DNA from: Caproicibacterium sp. BJN0003
Lineage (GTDB): Bacteria; Bacillota; Clostridia; Oscillospirales; Acutalibacteraceae
Direction: 5' to 3'
Length of the DNA: 64,000 bases
NCBI RefSeq assembly: GCF_026314295.1
Contig: NZ_CP111108.1
Span: 1,674,001-1,738,000, forward strand
In this document: positions 63,072-64,000 of the stretch, piece by piece
How the letters are laid out: the number at the start of each line of letters is the position of its first letter
Position numbering within the stretch: the stretch's first letter is position 1
Position numbers and translations under genes: made by a program
The notes under the pieces: generated by a model
The model's database searches: none
What the model saw: the letters and a program-made list of their open reading frames with translations, nothing else
What the model was told of the DNA's origin: nothing

Positions 63072-63596
63072 AGTTTTGATTTACCTCCGTTTGTTAATAC
63101 TTTTGTTCCTTTTCCTACAAAAAAAGCCTTCTTCTTTTCATAAACTCTTTTAAGTTATTGAAAAAAAGCTCGTTTTGCTGTCTTGAAGTCAATCCAAAGC
63201 AAACTTTTGCACAGCAAAGCAAAAATTTTTGTACTGCATCGTCTCTTTTACAATTACTGCAAAACTGTAAAATACATTTATGCGGTACAACGCCACATGG
63301 CTCTGAAAACAGCTCTTAGGTATTAATCTATCTTAATATTTCAACACCTTACCACTTGTTTTCATCTATATTGTTCAGGTGACTTTCAGAATTCTACAAA
63401 AAAATACAGATCATCAAAAATATTTTTGCACTTTTGACGTAATCAACAGTTTCTTTCTCAACTATTCATCACAATCACAAAAATATTTCTCTTCCTTTTT
63501 GAATCTTCTGAAAGCTTCTCAACTTTAGCCATCGGATTGACTCCCTTTTCTTGCCTCACCCCCTTTCCTTGCTTTTTCATCTCTTCTGACCTCTTT

Positions 63597-64000
63597 TTAC
63601 CCTTGTTCCGTCAGGATCATCAAGCCATCTATGAATTTCTTAATATTGATCTTTCCTCCGCGCTCTCGTTTCCCTCGTATAAAATCCATCTCTGCACGAA
63701 TCTCTTCAAACGGAAACAGGCTCCCTGAGTAGCGCTCAAACGTCTCGTTCATGAAATCTTCTATTCCAAGATGCGCGAGATTACACATTCCCGCAGCAAT
63801 CGCCCGCCGAACCCGCTGTTCCATATTCTGGGGAGTTCTGGTAAGTGTCTTAAAAAGCTGCCCCAGACTAATCTGCGATAAAGAAACATGATTTTCCCGC
63901 AGATACTGGCACATTTTTAAAATATCCTCGCTGCCCCGTTCTCCAGACATTCCCAACTGATTTAATATGTATTGATAGCGGCGCATGGAAAAGTTGTCCT
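63597..64000 (-). CDS. GlnL/YcbB-like response regulator output domain (5' partial)
   Basis: The frame is open to the window edge; 134 codons are visible and an ATG at 63986 is probably internal. YQYILNQLGMSGERGSEDIL opens the domain, followed by LRENHVSLSQISLGQLFKTL, RVRRAIAAGMCNLAHLGI, and the end AEMDFIRGKRERGGKINIKK. The layout resembles Spo0A-type DNA-binding domains and best fits the YcbB (GlnL) output domain, known from the glutamine-sensing GlnK/GlnL system of Bacillus. Its place upstream of gdhA supports nitrogen control. Assignment is from memory of the family. Confidence 0.6.
   Translation of the reverse strand, partial: DNFSMRRYQYILNQLGMSGERGSEDILKMCQYLRENHVSLSQISLGQLFKTLTRTPQNMEQRVRRAIAAGMCNLAHLGIEDFMNETFERYSGSLFPFEEIRAEMDFIRGKRERGGKINIKKFIDGLMILTEQG

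Larger units (their letters stand above)
61408..63752. repeat. 2,345-bp direct repeat, copy 2 (gdhA and flanks)
   Basis: Partner of 55986-58330. Here the regulator gene continues past the repeat border and is intact as far as the window shows, so this is probably the original locus and the left copy the derived one. Confidence 0.95.

Overview
The window looks like a low-to-mid GC Clostridia chromosome, most like the Oscillospiraceae/Ruminococcaceae. The basis is the core gene set (FHA-FtsW fusion with a partner PBP, MurT/GatD, Rrf2, formate-THF ligase, GltS, hexameric glutamate dehydrogenase), strong AGGAGG ribosome sites and sigma-A promoters with 17-bp spacers. The species cannot be fixed from the sequence alone.

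Region 1 (1-8.2 kb) is the right end of a prophage, more GC-rich than the rest: an Fn3-repeat tail protein (5' end outside the window), holin, baseplate/receptor-binding protein, amidase endolysin, a SHOCT-like small protein and a three-gene serine recombinase module (full-length, catalytic-domain-less, full-length). Region 2 (8.2-10.75 kb) holds a ferritin-like protein, a decayed acetyltransferase copy, a VanZ-like protein, an intact GNAT acetyltransferase and a LUD-domain protein.

Region 3 (about 10.8-26.9 kb) is an AT-rich mosaic of mobile DNA stacked against the 3' end of rlmD. Its far edge carries a remnant of an rlmD-type 3' end, so the block probably entered at this known type of integration site. 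Inside are an HNH-type nuclease/SMI1 pair, decayed conjugative-element genes, an uncharacterised xre-280aa-exonuclease operon, a damaged second copy of the three-recombinase module, truncated phage replication genes (DUF2800, DUF2815, family-A DNA polymerase), a truncated DUF2326 gene, and a probable type II restriction-modification system with an added AlkA-like DNA glycosylase. A block made of the recombinase 3' end plus an xre gene is present twice, 5,054 bp apart, and each copy fronts different cargo.

Region 4 (26.9-48.7 kb) is core chromosome: rlmD, a beta-helix protein with a HAD phosphatase, an FtsW/PBP pair, pdxY, a membrane-anchored dockerin-like protein, an fhs-tsaE-tsaB-rpiB-upp cluster, two tandem thioesterases, metY with an Rrf2 regulator, rodA, murT-gatD, a metallophosphoesterase and a CmpB-like membrane protein.

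Region 5 (48.8-56 kb) is a three-gene operon: a 1,595-residue HD/helical-repeat/nucleotidyltransferase/PRTase-like fusion, an LDH/MDH-like dehydrogenase and a Cys-rich flavodoxin-like protein. I infer a role in nicotinamide or other nucleotide cofactor chemistry; this is the strongest candidate for an undescribed system. Region 6 (56-64 kb) concerns glutamate: gdhA is present twice in a near-perfect 2,345-bp direct repeat (two synonymous differences seen), with gltS and murI between the copies and a GlnL/YcbB-like regulator at the right edge. No tRNA, rRNA or CRISPR array was seen.
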